From: Syntrophales bacterium
GTDB lineage: Bacteria; Desulfobacterota; Syntrophia; Syntrophales; UBA8958
Length of the DNA stretch: 53,238 nucleotides
Direction of reading: 5' to 3'
NCBI GenBank assembly: GCA_026417625.1
Contig: JAOACW010000002.1
Location: 203,237-256,474 of the forward strand
Part shown: positions 33,352 to 42,718 of the stretch, piece by piece
Numbering within the stretch: the first letter of the stretch is position 1
Layout of the letters: the number at the start of each line of letters is the position of its first letter
Translations under genes and position numbers: made by a program
The notes under the pieces: generated by a model
Databases searched by the model: none
Told to the model about the DNA's origin: nothing
The model's input: only the letters and a program-made list of their open reading frames with translations

Positions 33352-34929
33352 ATGATAGGACGACTGTTTGGAAATCTGAAAATGTGGCAAAAATTGTTGT
33401 TGGCCCCTCTTCTGGTCACGTTGTTTATGATTGGTTTGTCGATCTGGGTGTATCTTGGTTTAAACAACCAGAAGATAGCTGTGGATGATATATACAACAG
33501 TCGGTTTAAAGCTTACCAGAACATATCTCGCATTGCCAACGATATAGCGAATGTTCACTCTAACGTCTACAGGGTTTTAAGCTGGGCCAACTCCAATTAT
33601 GAAAAGGGAAAGATAGATGCCCTTGCAAAGGAACAGATTGTGGCAATTGAAAGGAACATAAAGGAATTGCAAAGCATTCTGAGATCGCAGAATGTAAATG
33701 CCGAGGAGAAAAAACTTCTGCAGGAAGCTATTGGGACACTTCTGGAGTATCAGAAACCGGCTGTTGGTGTGTTGGATGTAGCATCGGCAGATGTTCACGC
33801 ATCTACAATGTTCATGGGGGTTGCCGACGAGGCGTATTTGAAACTAAACAAGCATCTCGAACAACTCATGTCTCTTGAGGAGAAGCTGAGCAGAGAGAAG
33901 TTCGAGTTTTCTGTGAAGAATTCCAACACAACAATGCAGATTTTCATTGTGGTTTTTGCATTAGCGTTGGTTATGTCCATATCTCTTAGTATCTTTGTCA
34001 GCCGTGCCGTAGTGGCGCCTATATACAGAACCATAGAGGTTGTGCAGAAAGTGGCCGAAGGCGATTTGACAAGGGAAATAGATTTGAATTCACGTGATGA
34101 ATTGGGAGAGCTGGCTCGAGCAGTAAATACCATGAGATTGAAGATGGGTGATGCTGTTGGTCGGTCCCTTTCTATATCAAAGGATCTTTCAGAGTCTGCC
34201 TCTCATCAGGCATCATCCCTTGAGGAAACTTCTGCTGCGATGGATCAAATGGCTTCGATGATAAAGCAAACTGCAGATCATACCGCAGAAGCAAACAGTT
34301 TGATGAATGCTGCGAAGGATGCCATCCAGAAGGCAAATGGTTCCATGAATGACCTCGAGCAATCTATGAAGGTGATAGCCTCGTCGAGTGAGAAAACGCA
34401 GAGTATTGTAAAAAGCATTGACGAGATTGCTTTCCAGACGAACCTCCTGGCTCTTAACGCGGCGGTGGAGGCCGCTCGTGCAGGGGAGGCGGGTGCGGGT
34501 TTTGCAGTGGTAGCTGATGAGGTGCGTAATCTCGCTATGAGGGCAACTGAGTCGGCGAAAAACACGTCAGGTCTAATCGAGGATATTGTTCGGAAGGTTA
34601 AGGAGGGCGAAAAGCTCGTTCAGTTAACAAGCAATGCTTTCACCCATGTGACTGATACATCGAATAAAGTAATGGAGCTGATAAGTGAAATAGCCACAGC
34701 ATCAAAGGAACAGTCGGAAGGAATTAATCAGATAAATCGTGCACTGGCAGATTTAAACCAAGTAACGCAACAAAACGCGACTAATGCACAAGAGCTGGCA
34801 CACATCATGTCGATGTTCAGTACTGAGGACAATAAGAGACAATTAAAAGAGAGGCCAGCTTTCATTGCTTTTAAGGAAGCCGCTGTGAAGAAAGAGAGTG
34901 CTGAAAAGCTTATACCTCTTACTACTTGA
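33352..34929 (+). CDS. methyl-accepting chemotaxis protein
   Basis: A transmembrane chemoreceptor that feeds a CheA/CheW system. The 525-residue protein has a first helix at ~residues 12-32 and a periplasmic four-helix-bundle-like sensor (~35-200) lacking an obvious Cache or PAS fold. A second helix follows at ~203-222, then a HAMP domain (~223-276: VVAPIYRTIEVVQKVAEGDLTREID) and a cytoplasmic signalling hairpin. The hairpin tip is the highly conserved EIAFQTNLLALNAAVEAARA. No C-terminal CheR-docking pentapeptide is present. GGGAGGG precedes the ATG. No che genes are in the window. The upstream secreted Cache protein could present ligand to it. Confidence 0.93.
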   Translation: MIGRLFGNLKMWQKLLLAPLLVTLFMIGLSIWVYLGLNNQKIAVDDIYNSRFKAYQNISRIANDIANVHSNVYRVLSWANSNYEKGKIDALAKEQIVAIERNIKELQSILRSQNVNAEEKKLLQEAIGTLLEYQKPAVGVLDVASADVHASTMFMGVADEAYLKLNKHLEQLMSLEEKLSREKFEFSVKNSNTTMQIFIVVFALALVMSISLSIFVSRAVVAPIYRTIEVVQKVAEGDLTREIDLNSRDELGELARAVNTMRLKMGDAVGRSLSISKDLSESASHQASSLEETSAAMDQMASMIKQTADHTAEANSLMNAAKDAIQKANGSMNDLEQSMKVIASSSEKTQSIVKSIDEIAFQTNLLALNAAVEAARAGEAGAGFAVVADEVRNLAMRATESAKNTSGLIEDIVRKVKEGEKLVQLTSNAFTHVTDTSNKVMELISEIATASKEQSEGINQINRALADLNQVTQQNATNAQELAHIMSMFSTEDNKRQLKERPAFIAFKEAAVKKESAEKLIPLTT

Positions 34930-34942
34930 GATAAAAGATAAC

Positions 34943-34980
34943 AGGAAGGCACAGGTGCATATGGACCCTGTGCCTATCCT
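34943..34980. terminator. intrinsic terminator between convergent genes
   Basis: AGGCACAGG (34947-34955) pairs with CCTGTGCCT (34967-34975); AGGA/TCCT extends it past one bulged base. TTGTTTTATC follows on the plus strand, and T-rich sequence follows on the minus strand as well. It lies between the chemoreceptor and acyl-CoA synthetase stops. Confidence 0.75.
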
Positions 34981-34984
34981 TGTT

Positions 34985-36637
34985 TTATCTCCGTTTAAGT
35001 TCCCTTTCTCTGAGCTCCCGGCGTAGAACTTTGCCCACGGAGCTTTTGGGAAGAGAATCCATAAACTCCACAAACAGAGGAACTTTGTAAGGGGCTAGTT
35101 TCTCCCGGCAAAACGCTAATATTTCTTCTTCACTCAAAGTTTCACCGGGTCTAGGTACCACAAAAACTTTAACTACTTCTCCTTTATATGCATCGGGTAT
35201 ACCGATAGTGCAGACCTCAAGTACTTTGGGATGGGACATGATTAGCTCATCTATCTCCCTGGGATATATGTTGTAACCTCCGGATATTATGACGTCTTTT
35301 TTGCGATCTACTATGGTCAGATAACCATCTGTGTCAAGAAAACCAACATCACCAGTCTTAAGCCATCCATCTTTAAGGACGAGCTGTGTTTCATCTTCTT
35401 TTTTATAGTAGCCCTGCATCACTTGAGGTCCTTTAAAGCAGATCTCACCTGTTTCTCCGATGGGAAGTTCTTTTTCGCCTGTTTCTAAGTCCACAATTTT
35501 TAAATCGGTATTTGGCAAGGGTACACCAACAGTTTCCGGTTTCTCCAACCCACCCCATGGGGTTGCTGTTCCCATAGGAGTTATCTCTGTGAGTCCGTAA
35601 ACGTTAATCAGGGGAACATCTCTCACTTTTTTGAGGGCAGCAATCGTTTCCACAGCCATAGGAGCAGCGCCGGTTAGGTACGCTTTCACAAAGGAAAGGT
35701 CCATATTCAAAAAACGCTCGTTATTGAGGAGTGCTACGAAGATTGTGGATACACCGGGAAGGAGAGTGGGTTTGAACCTCTCAATTAAGTCAAGAATTAT
35801 TGCTGGTTCGGGTCTTGTAACTAGGATGTTTGTCCAACCAGCGTATATACATGTGTTCTGTATTCCCGTCCAACCGGCGGCGTGGAAGAAAGGATATATA
35901 GCCAGCATCCTCTCGCCACCATCCGGGCACTCGGGAAACCAGCTCCGGAACTGCTGCACATTGGAAGAGATATTTCCGTGACTTAGCATCACACCTTTAC
36001 TTATACCAGTAGTACCCCCCGTGTATAGCAATGCCCCAAGATCGTCCCAGGTCGGGTTGTTGTCAACCGGGGTATCTTTTTCGGCCTCTACGAGTTGTGA
36101 AAACCTAAAAACGTTTTTTACTGAAGGAATCTCAGCCACGGGGAAATTGGGTTTCAAAGGAGGAGGTAAGAAATCCGCAATGGAACAGAAGATGATCTTT
36201 TCTACCTTTGTTCGTTCCATGAGCTTTTCTCCCAGGGTTGCCGCATTGTCTAACATAATGGCGGTTGTTGATTCCGAGTCATTGAACTGATAGGTTAACT
36301 CATCGAGTGTGTATAGGGGATTGTTCATGACCGTTACCGCGCCAATACGGAACATGCTGTAGTTGGCTATGGTAAATTGGGGAATATTGGGGAGGACCAT
36401 GGCCACTTTATCTCCCTTTTTTACACCGAGATTTATGAGTGCACGGGAGAATCTGTTAACAAGGGCCTCCAGTTCGCTGTATCTGATTTCCGTGCCAAAA
36501 AATATCAGGGCTGGGTTATTGGGGTATCTCTCGGCGGTTCTTCTCAGAATTTCCGGCATTGTCAAACGTTCAAAAACGATTTCCCTCGGAACCTTTGGGT
36601 GGTAATGCTTGTGCCAAGGTCTTACGAATTCAGACAT
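34985..36637 (-). CDS. long-chain-type acyl-CoA synthetase (AMP-forming, FadD-like)
   Basis: Activates a carboxylic acid to its CoA ester through an acyl-adenylate in the cytoplasm. The 550-residue protein shows the P-loop LLYTGGTTGISKGVMLSH (~residues 204-221), VYGLTEITPMGTA (A5-type motif) and the hinge aspartate region GYLTIVDRKKDVIISGGYNIYP. The C-terminal catalytic lysine is in LPKSSVGKVLRREL. All motifs of a functional ANL enzyme are present. Its long-chain affinity is suggested by similarity to FadD. It is the last gene of the TetR-led operon, just before a terminator. GGAGGG precedes the ATG. Confidence 0.9.
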   Translation of the reverse strand: MSEFVRPWHKHYHPKVPREIVFERLTMPEILRRTAERYPNNPALIFFGTEIRYSELEALVNRFSRALINLGVKKGDKVAMVLPNIPQFTIANYSMFRIGAVTVMNNPLYTLDELTYQFNDSESTTAIMLDNAATLGEKLMERTKVEKIIFCSIADFLPPPLKPNFPVAEIPSVKNVFRFSQLVEAEKDTPVDNNPTWDDLGALLYTGGTTGISKGVMLSHGNISSNVQQFRSWFPECPDGGERMLAIYPFFHAAGWTGIQNTCIYAGWTNILVTRPEPAIILDLIERFKPTLLPGVSTIFVALLNNERFLNMDLSFVKAYLTGAAPMAVETIAALKKVRDVPLINVYGLTEITPMGTATPWGGLEKPETVGVPLPNTDLKIVDLETGEKELPIGETGEICFKGPQVMQGYYKKEDETQLVLKDGWLKTGDVGFLDTDGYLTIVDRKKDVIISGGYNIYPREIDELIMSHPKVLEVCTIGIPDAYKGEVVKVFVVPRPGETLSEEEILAFCREKLAPYKVPLFVEFMDSLPKSSVGKVLRRELRERELKRR

Positions 36638-36661
36638 GTTTCCCTCCTTTTTTAAGTGATT

Positions 36662-37834
36662 TTATGTTCTCTCTATTATTGTTGCAGGGGCCATACCACC
36701 TCCTGTGCAGAGAGAGATGAGGGCGTATTTACCTTTGCGGCGTCTGAGTTCGTGCACGGCGGTTACCATCAAACGGCAGCCAGAATTCCCCACGGGGTGA
36801 CCGAGGGCCATTGCACCTCCGTTAACATTGAGGCGGTTCAAATCTGCATGGAGTTCTTTTGCCCAGGCAAGAGGAATGGGTGCAAAGGCCTCGTTTATTT
36901 CGTAGATGTCCATATCTTCAAGTTTTAAACCCGCTTTAGAGAGCACTTTTGGTGTTGCGAAAATGGGGCCTGTAAGCATGAGTCGTGGGTCTGACCCTGC
37001 AACGGCATTGGCCACTATGCGGGCAAGGGGTTCTATATTCAGTTCCTTCATTTTGTTCTCTTCCATAAGAACCACTGCGGATGATCCATCCGTTATGGTG
37101 CTGGAAAGACCTGCTGTTATCCATTTTGTTTTCGGTAAGATCTTTAGGCTGTTTAATATCTCATGGTTGGTTTCTGGGCGTATTGTTTCGTCTGTGTCCC
37201 GGATTATTTCGTTTCCCTCTTTGTCAAGACCTTTCATAGGAAGAATCTCATTTTTGAAGTATCCCTTTATTGTTGCCTCATGGGCTTTGCGGTGACTGGC
37301 TATCGCAAAATCCTGACACTCTTCCTTGGTGATGTTCCAGGCGTCGGCGACCATTTGGGCAGCTTCTATTTGATCTGGTATCCCGAATTGTTCTGTGTAG
37401 AAGGGGCCAAATGGGTTCCCCATGGGTTTTCCGTTGTAGAGTGTACCATTTAAGTCGGAGAACATTCCGTATTTGGACATGAGTTCGCAACCGCTGGCTA
37501 TCACTATGTCCATCGTTCCTGAGGCTATCAGGGCATAGGCCATTTGAATTGCTGTGAGACTGCTACCGCATTGTCTATTCACAGAAACGCCGGGAACGGA
37601 TACAGGAAAACCCGCTGCTAGAACACCCATACGGGCAAGAGTGAAACCCTGTTCTCCCACCTGGTAAACAGTTCCTGTTATGACGTCATCCACAAGGGCT
37701 GGGTCTAGATTGATGCGCCTCACTGCTTCTCTGAGGACTGCTCCTAATAGTTCAGGGGCAGTCCAGTCTCTGAGGAATCCGTTCTGTCTTCCCACTGGTG
37801 TACGGACTGCAGATACTATGTAAACGTCTCTCAT
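36662..37834 (-). CDS. acetyl-CoA acyltransferase (thiolase)
   Basis: Thiolytic cleavage of 3-ketoacyl-CoA, or condensation of acetyl-CoA. The 390-residue protein begins DVYIVSAVRTPVGRQNGFLRDW and has the nucleophilic cysteine in VNRQCGSSLTAIQ (~residue 88). The EINEAFAP motif, GGAMALGHPVGNSGCRLM and the second catalytic cysteine CTGGGMAPA follow. All thiolase catalytic residues (Cys, His, Cys) are thus seen. A frame opening at 37867 overlaps the upstream gene; the ATG at 37834 has GGAGGTG nine bases before it and fits the family N-terminus. The operon also has a second, different thiolase. Confidence 0.93.
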   Translation of the reverse strand: MRDVYIVSAVRTPVGRQNGFLRDWTAPELLGAVLREAVRRINLDPALVDDVITGTVYQVGEQGFTLARMGVLAAGFPVSVPGVSVNRQCGSSLTAIQMAYALIASGTMDIVIASGCELMSKYGMFSDLNGTLYNGKPMGNPFGPFYTEQFGIPDQIEAAQMVADAWNITKEECQDFAIASHRKAHEATIKGYFKNEILPMKGLDKEGNEIIRDTDETIRPETNHEILNSLKILPKTKWITAGLSSTITDGSSAVVLMEENKMKELNIEPLARIVANAVAGSDPRLMLTGPIFATPKVLSKAGLKLEDMDIYEINEAFAPIPLAWAKELHADLNRLNVNGGAMALGHPVGNSGCRLMVTAVHELRRRKGKYALISLCTGGGMAPATIIERT

Positions 37835-37863
37835 TTGTTTACACCTCCACTTACGTTTGTGCT

Positions 37864-39009
37864 TCAAAGTCCCATTAGGCGTCCCACGATAACTTTCATC
37901 ACCTCGGTGGTTCCGGCGAAGATGGGAAACACTCTAATATCCCGCGCATAGCGGCAGATAGGATACTCTTCCATGTACCCGTAACCACCATGAAGCTGGA
38001 CACAGTGGTATGCAACCCTATTTGCCATTTCGCATACCCACGCTTTGGCCATTGATACCTTTTTTACAATATCCTTACCGGAGATGTGGTCCTCGATGAG
38101 GGAGTCAACAAAGGTTCTACCCAGTTCTATTTCTGTCGCCATTTCCACAATTTTGAAGGTATTGTGCTGAAATGAACTGATAGGTTTACCAAAGATAGTC
38201 CTCTGTTTGCAGTACTGAATTGTCATATCCAACATCGCCTCAGCCATTGACTGGGCCATAATACTGCAGACGAGCCTTTCCTGCTGCAGTTTCTGCATCA
38301 TGTAGTAAAAACCTTCCCCTTCTTTGCCGAGAAGGTTGCTTACAGACACACGGCAGTTGTCGAATGTTAATTCTGCCGTGTCCTGACTGTGGAGCCCCAT
38401 CTTTGCCAGTTTTCTGCCCTTTATATAACCCGGTGTTCCGTCCTCGACGAGGAGAAGGCTTATCCCCTTCGATGGGGGGGAGGCCGTGGGGTTTGTTTTT
38501 GCAGCAACAATACAGAGGTCGTTTATTAGCCCATTGGAGATAAATGTTTTTTGTCCGTTGATTACGTAGCTATCCCCTTCGCGGATCGCCGTTGTTCTGA
38601 TGGCTGCGAGATCCGATCCTGTGTTTGGTTCTGTCATAGCAATTGCAGTTATTACATCGCCAGAGGTACATAGGGGGAGCCACTTCATTTTTTGCTCTTC
38701 GGTTCCGTAACTGTGTATGTAGGGTACTATGATATCACTGTGGAGACCTGCGAGCAGGCCATGACATCCTGCATAGGCCATCTCTTCTATAATCACTACG
38801 GAATATTCGAATCCCGCGCCCATTCCCCCGTATTTCTCCTCTAACCAAGGACATAGATAGCCGTTTTGACCCATTTTTTTCCAAGCTTCCCGAGGGACAA
38901 TACCCTGTTCTTCCCATGTTTCGATGTGGGGTTTTATTTCCCTATCCAGAAATTTTCTGAACGCTGCTCTGAATATCTCGTGTTCCTCTTGGAAGATCTT
39001 TCGAGTCAT
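37864..39009 (-). CDS. acyl-CoA dehydrogenase (catalytic Glu at the LCAD/IVD-type position)
   Basis: FAD enzyme introducing the alpha,beta double bond into acyl-CoA. The 381-residue protein has the IAMTEPNTGSDLAAIRT flavin/substrate motif (~122-138), INGQKTFISNG, QLHGGYGYMEEYPICRYARD and a terminal IFAGTTEVMK. In medium/short-chain enzymes a catalytic glutamate sits at the position now Ala in IFAGT. Here the likely base is Glu244 in QQERLVC, as in long-chain and isovaleryl-CoA dehydrogenases. Electrons should go to an electron-transfer flavoprotein, not encoded here. The start overlaps nothing upstream; the stop overlaps a longer form of the thiolase frame. Confidence 0.9.
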   Translation of the reverse strand: MTRKIFQEEHEIFRAAFRKFLDREIKPHIETWEEQGIVPREAWKKMGQNGYLCPWLEEKYGGMGAGFEYSVVIIEEMAYAGCHGLLAGLHSDIIVPYIHSYGTEEQKMKWLPLCTSGDVITAIAMTEPNTGSDLAAIRTTAIREGDSYVINGQKTFISNGLINDLCIVAAKTNPTASPPSKGISLLLVEDGTPGYIKGRKLAKMGLHSQDTAELTFDNCRVSVSNLLGKEGEGFYYMMQKLQQERLVCSIMAQSMAEAMLDMTIQYCKQRTIFGKPISSFQHNTFKIVEMATEIELGRTFVDSLIEDHISGKDIVKKVSMAKAWVCEMANRVAYHCVQLHGGYGYMEEYPICRYARDIRVFPIFAGTTEVMKVIVGRLMGL

Positions 39010-39018
39010 TTTGGCCCC

Positions 39019-41016
39019 TCATCGGTAAAATTTTTTTCCGAACATCTTCTCGCTCAAACCTGTAAGATCGGCCCATTTCATGGGTCCACCCTTGTCAGGA
39101 GGAAACCCAACCCCCCATATCATCCCCACATCGATAAGTCGAACATCATCAACTATTCTGCGATCAAGCAGATCATTTCCTACCTTTACCATTTCCTCAA
39201 GAATCTCCTGTTGGATTTCCCGGTCACTTCTTATTTTCCCATCTCTTCTCTCGATAAGGGGAAGCACATCGGGATCTACGGAACCATCCTTCAGGAAGAT
39301 GCCCTTCCCAGATTTTTTAAGACCTAGTCTTCCATCGGAAACGATGTTTTTCAGAGACTTTTGTTCTATACCCATACCGAGCAAGGCTTTGTATGGCACA
39401 TCGATCCCCACCTCATCTATCAGTCTTATGGGTCCTACTGGCATACCAAAGTTCACCATTGCCTTGTCTACCACCTCAATGGGAGTACCTTCCTCGACAT
39501 AGCGGAGGGCGTTTAGGAGATAGGGTATGATCATGGCATTTACTACAAACCCCGGGTTGTCTTTACACACAATGGGTCGCTTGCGGATCAGACCCACGAA
39601 GTGAAGCAGATTATCAATGGTTTCCCTACTCGTTTTTTCCCCCTGCACCACTTCCACGAGCTGCATCATCCAAACGGGTGAGAAAAAGTGCAGTCCACCA
39701 AAACGTTCTGGGTTTTTGACTGCTTCAGCCATTTTTGTTATGGGAATGGAAGATGTGTTACTCGCAATTATGCAATCTTCGGGGACAACGGTGCAGAGTT
39801 CTTTGAAAACTTGGTTTTTTACATTTATGTCCTCAAAAACGGCCTCCACTACCAGGTCCACGTCTCTGAACGTATTACCGTATTCCGCGGTGAGCTCCAA
39901 ACGGGAAAGTATGGATTCCAGTGACTCTTTAAGTTTATTCTTCGATATCATTTCGTCTAGAACTCTGGAAATAAAGTTCTTTCCTGGCTCCAGAGCTTCG
40001 GGTAAGTCTTTCACCACAAGGGGAAGATTGGTATTCTTCAGGACTTCAATAGCGATACCCCTACCCATTGTACCTAATCCGAGTATGGCTATTTTTTTTA
40101 GGGATTTCGGCTGAAATCCTCTTGAGATAAAGGATCCGGGTTTATCCGTTAGAGTCTTTAAGAAGAAGGTATTTATGGAACCCTTGGATTCTGGAGTTTC
40201 AACAACCTTCTGGAAGTATTTCTTCTCGATCTCCAGACCTTCTCTAAGGGAAACCTTTAGTCCTTCCTGCAGGGCAGCTAAAGCTAACATATGGGCAGGA
40301 ATTTCTCTTCCTTTTGTTGTTTTTAGCACTTCGGTTCTTGCCATTGCCACTATCTTATCGATGTTAGAAAAATCGTGGCTCGGACGCTTTAAGGTTAACT
40401 TTCCCTCTATGAGATCTCCTAAGAATTTTTTTGCCTCGGAGAGGAGATCCGCATCAGGAGGTAGAAGTTTATCCACGATTCCTAGTTCGAAAGCCTTCGC
40501 AGCGGGTAGCATGGTTCCCTTGAGTATGAGTTCTATCGCAGGTGTGCCTATGAGGCGAGGGAGCCTTTGGGTTCCACCTGCCCCGGGAAAGAGCCCCACG
40601 TTGCATTCTGGAAGGCCGATTAGTGTAGTTTTGCCTTCTTTTGCAATTCTTGCAGTGCATGCTAGAGCAAATTCCAGTCCCCCTCCGAGACAGTGACCGT
40701 GGATGGCGGCAAGGGTAGGTACCTTTAATGATTCAATTCTGTTGAAGTGACCATGGAAGATGTTGAGTATCTTCATGGCCTCTTCGCCACTCTCTATGTT
40801 GGCGATCATCTGTAAATTGGCTCCGGAGAAGAAATTATCGGGCTTGCCTGAAATAAATAATACACCTTTGATCTCTTCTGAGTTTTCCAGGATGTCTAGT
40901 ACTTCTCCTAGTTCGGAAATTGCCTCCCGTGTCCATGTGTTCATGGGTTCACCAACCACGTCGAAAGTAACGATGCCCAATTCGTTTTCCAGTTTAACTT
41001 CGAATATTTTTCCCAT
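39019..41016 (-). CDS. bifunctional enoyl-CoA hydratase / 3-hydroxyacyl-CoA dehydrogenase (FadB/FadJ-like)
   Basis: Two consecutive beta-oxidation steps in one cytoplasmic protein of 665 residues. The crotonase half (~1-190) has HGHCLGGGLEFALACTARIA and IGLPECNVGLFPGAGGTQRLPRL, each with a catalytic glutamate. After a linker, the dehydrogenase half (~305-665) has the NAD motif IAILGLGTMGRGIAIEVL, SNTSSIPITKMAEAV and the catalytic histidine and glutamate in LHFFSPVWMMQLVEVVQG. The start at 41016 follows GAGGGG. A further ATG at 41031 would overlap the ligase gene. It is a shorter relative of E. coli FadB, consistent with FadJ-type enzymes. Confidence 0.93.
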   Translation of the reverse strand: MGKIFEVKLENELGIVTFDVVGEPMNTWTREAISELGEVLDILENSEEIKGVLFISGKPDNFFSGANLQMIANIESGEEAMKILNIFHGHFNRIESLKVPTLAAIHGHCLGGGLEFALACTARIAKEGKTTLIGLPECNVGLFPGAGGTQRLPRLIGTPAIELILKGTMLPAAKAFELGIVDKLLPPDADLLSEAKKFLGDLIEGKLTLKRPSHDFSNIDKIVAMARTEVLKTTKGREIPAHMLALAALQEGLKVSLREGLEIEKKYFQKVVETPESKGSINTFFLKTLTDKPGSFISRGFQPKSLKKIAILGLGTMGRGIAIEVLKNTNLPLVVKDLPEALEPGKNFISRVLDEMISKNKLKESLESILSRLELTAEYGNTFRDVDLVVEAVFEDINVKNQVFKELCTVVPEDCIIASNTSSIPITKMAEAVKNPERFGGLHFFSPVWMMQLVEVVQGEKTSRETIDNLLHFVGLIRKRPIVCKDNPGFVVNAMIIPYLLNALRYVEEGTPIEVVDKAMVNFGMPVGPIRLIDEVGIDVPYKALLGMGIEQKSLKNIVSDGRLGLKKSGKGIFLKDGSVDPDVLPLIERRDGKIRSDREIQQEILEEMVKVGNDLLDRRIVDDVRLIDVGMIWGVGFPPDKGGPMKWADLTGLSEKMFGKKFYR

Positions 41017-41027
41017 GTGTGTACCCC

Positions 41028-42695
41028 TCATTTACCTAGTTTTTTCTTAATATCTTCTCTTAGAACACCTTTCAGAATCTTCCCCACTGGGTTTCTGGGG
41101 ATTGCGGTGATAATTTCCAATCTTTCGGGAATCTTGTATGCCGCAATGCCTTTTTCTTTCATAAAGGTTTTGATCTCCTCTAATGTCAATTGCTCGCCCG
41201 GTTTAGGAACAACATAAACACACACCTTTTCTCCGAGCATTTCATCTGGCATGGCTACAGCTGCCGCATCCAGAACTTTCGGGTAAGCAAGAATCATATT
41301 CTCCACTTCCTGGGCACTTATGTTGAAACCACCACGGATGATGATGTCTTTTGCCCGATCGAAGAACCCCACGCAATCGTTGTCTTTGATCTGGAAAAGG
41401 TCACCTGTGTTGAAGAAACCGTCTTTGTCGAAAGATTTTTCAGTTAGATCTGGCCTACGGAAATAACATGGTATTACGTTTGGACCTTTATACCAGAGTT
41501 CTCCCACAGCTCCTTCTTCCGTTAATTCCTTTTTGGTGACGGGATCCAAAATTTTCATATGTATGTGTTTTCGAAGTGGAGATATATTTTCCCATTTCGA
41601 GCCTTTCTTTCCATAATGGGGAAAGTGGTCCAGACGCATCTCCAGGTCAGGTATGTCATATGGCCCAGCAACGTTGGCTGTACCCTCATTCTGACCCCAT
41701 ATATTGGCGAATTCAATGCCCCAGCGACGTCTGAGCTCCTGAACAGACCATAGAGATGGTGGAGCCGCTCCGATAGTTATGGCCCTCATCTTTTTTAAAT
41801 CGAATTGATCAACCTTGGGATGCTTTAGAAGAGCGTTCACAATTGCGGGAACTAGGAGAGTGTAGTTTATCTCCTCGGTCATGAGCTGCATCACAAAGGT
41901 GGGTCCGTCAAACGGATGATGGAGACAGAACTTCCCTCCCCCGATGAGCCATTCAATAAACACCGTTCCTACGGAAGCCATGTTGACAAGGGGTCCTGCG
42001 GTGATCACATTATCACCAGGTTTTATAGGGGCTGTTTCGTAGCAGAAAGATGCCTGAAATATCCAGTTGTTGTGGCTCAAGGGACATCCCTTTGGTTCTG
42101 CTTCTGTACCCGATGACCAGCATAATGTAAAGATATCGTTGGGGTCCAGGGGTACTTTATCTAGTTTCCCTGTTACATCCCCTTTACTCATCTCCCGAAT
42201 CTCTTCCAGCGTTAATATTTCTTTGAGATTTGAGAAGTTAGGTTTGAGTTCCTCGATCATTTTTTTGTGACTGAAGTTGTTGAATGTTTCCACAGTGATG
42301 AACGCTTTGGCCTCTGTCGTTCTTAGCACATGATTGATCTCCGTCTGACGCCACTGCATAGGAAGGGGTGATATTAGGGCTCCAGCCCGGGTAATGGCAA
42401 GGTAGAGCATGGCGAGTTCCCAAGTATTGGGTAATTGCACCACTACAATGTCATCCTTGCCGATGCCTTTTGACAGGAGGGCTTCACCTGTGGCGTCCAC
42501 AGCCCTGTCGAGTTCCTTGTAGGTTAACCTTTCTGGTTTTAGACCAACGAGTGTTTCCTTATTCGGTGGGTCAACGAGACATATCTTGTCGGGTGCTTTG
42601 GCCACATTTTCTTTGAAGCAATCGATGAGTGTTTTATTGCCCCACACACCTTTTTCTGTCCATTCTTTAATCTTCTCCTTTGGTGCAAGAATCAT
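41028..42695 (-). CDS. AMP-dependent carboxylic acid-CoA ligase (cyclohexanecarboxylate/benzoate-type branch)
   Basis: A second acyl-activating enzyme of the operon, 555 residues. The P-loop is atypical (CWSSGTEAEPKGCPLSH), then NIWGQNEGTANVAGP, ELWYKGPNV, FNTGDLFQIKDNDCVGFFDRAKDIIIRGGFNIS and the C-terminal lysine in IPRNPVGKILKGVLRE. The pattern resembles ligases for cyclic or short/branched acids (AliA, 2,3-dihydroxybenzoate-AMP ligase types) more than long-chain FadD. The actual acid is unknown. A run of G (GGGGGGG) precedes the ATG. Together with the other ligase, it suggests the operon handles two acid classes or one acid with two entry points. Confidence 0.85.
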   Translation of the reverse strand: MILAPKEKIKEWTEKGVWGNKTLIDCFKENVAKAPDKICLVDPPNKETLVGLKPERLTYKELDRAVDATGEALLSKGIGKDDIVVVQLPNTWELAMLYLAITRAGALISPLPMQWRQTEINHVLRTTEAKAFITVETFNNFSHKKMIEELKPNFSNLKEILTLEEIREMSKGDVTGKLDKVPLDPNDIFTLCWSSGTEAEPKGCPLSHNNWIFQASFCYETAPIKPGDNVITAGPLVNMASVGTVFIEWLIGGGKFCLHHPFDGPTFVMQLMTEEINYTLLVPAIVNALLKHPKVDQFDLKKMRAITIGAAPPSLWSVQELRRRWGIEFANIWGQNEGTANVAGPYDIPDLEMRLDHFPHYGKKGSKWENISPLRKHIHMKILDPVTKKELTEEGAVGELWYKGPNVIPCYFRRPDLTEKSFDKDGFFNTGDLFQIKDNDCVGFFDRAKDIIIRGGFNISAQEVENMILAYPKVLDAAAVAMPDEMLGEKVCVYVVPKPGEQLTLEEIKTFMKEKGIAAYKIPERLEIITAIPRNPVGKILKGVLREDIKKKLGK

Positions 42696-42718
42696 AATGT
42701 CCCCCCTTTTAGAAATGG

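Noticed and set aside
39617-40114. 165-codon open frame on the plus strand inside the same gene
   Set aside because: Antisense shadow, Ser-rich and without any domain.
40175-40696. 173-codon open frame on the plus strand inside the bifunctional beta-oxidation gene
   Set aside because: Ser/Pro-rich low-complexity product, a shadow of a gene with full catalytic motifs on the other strand.
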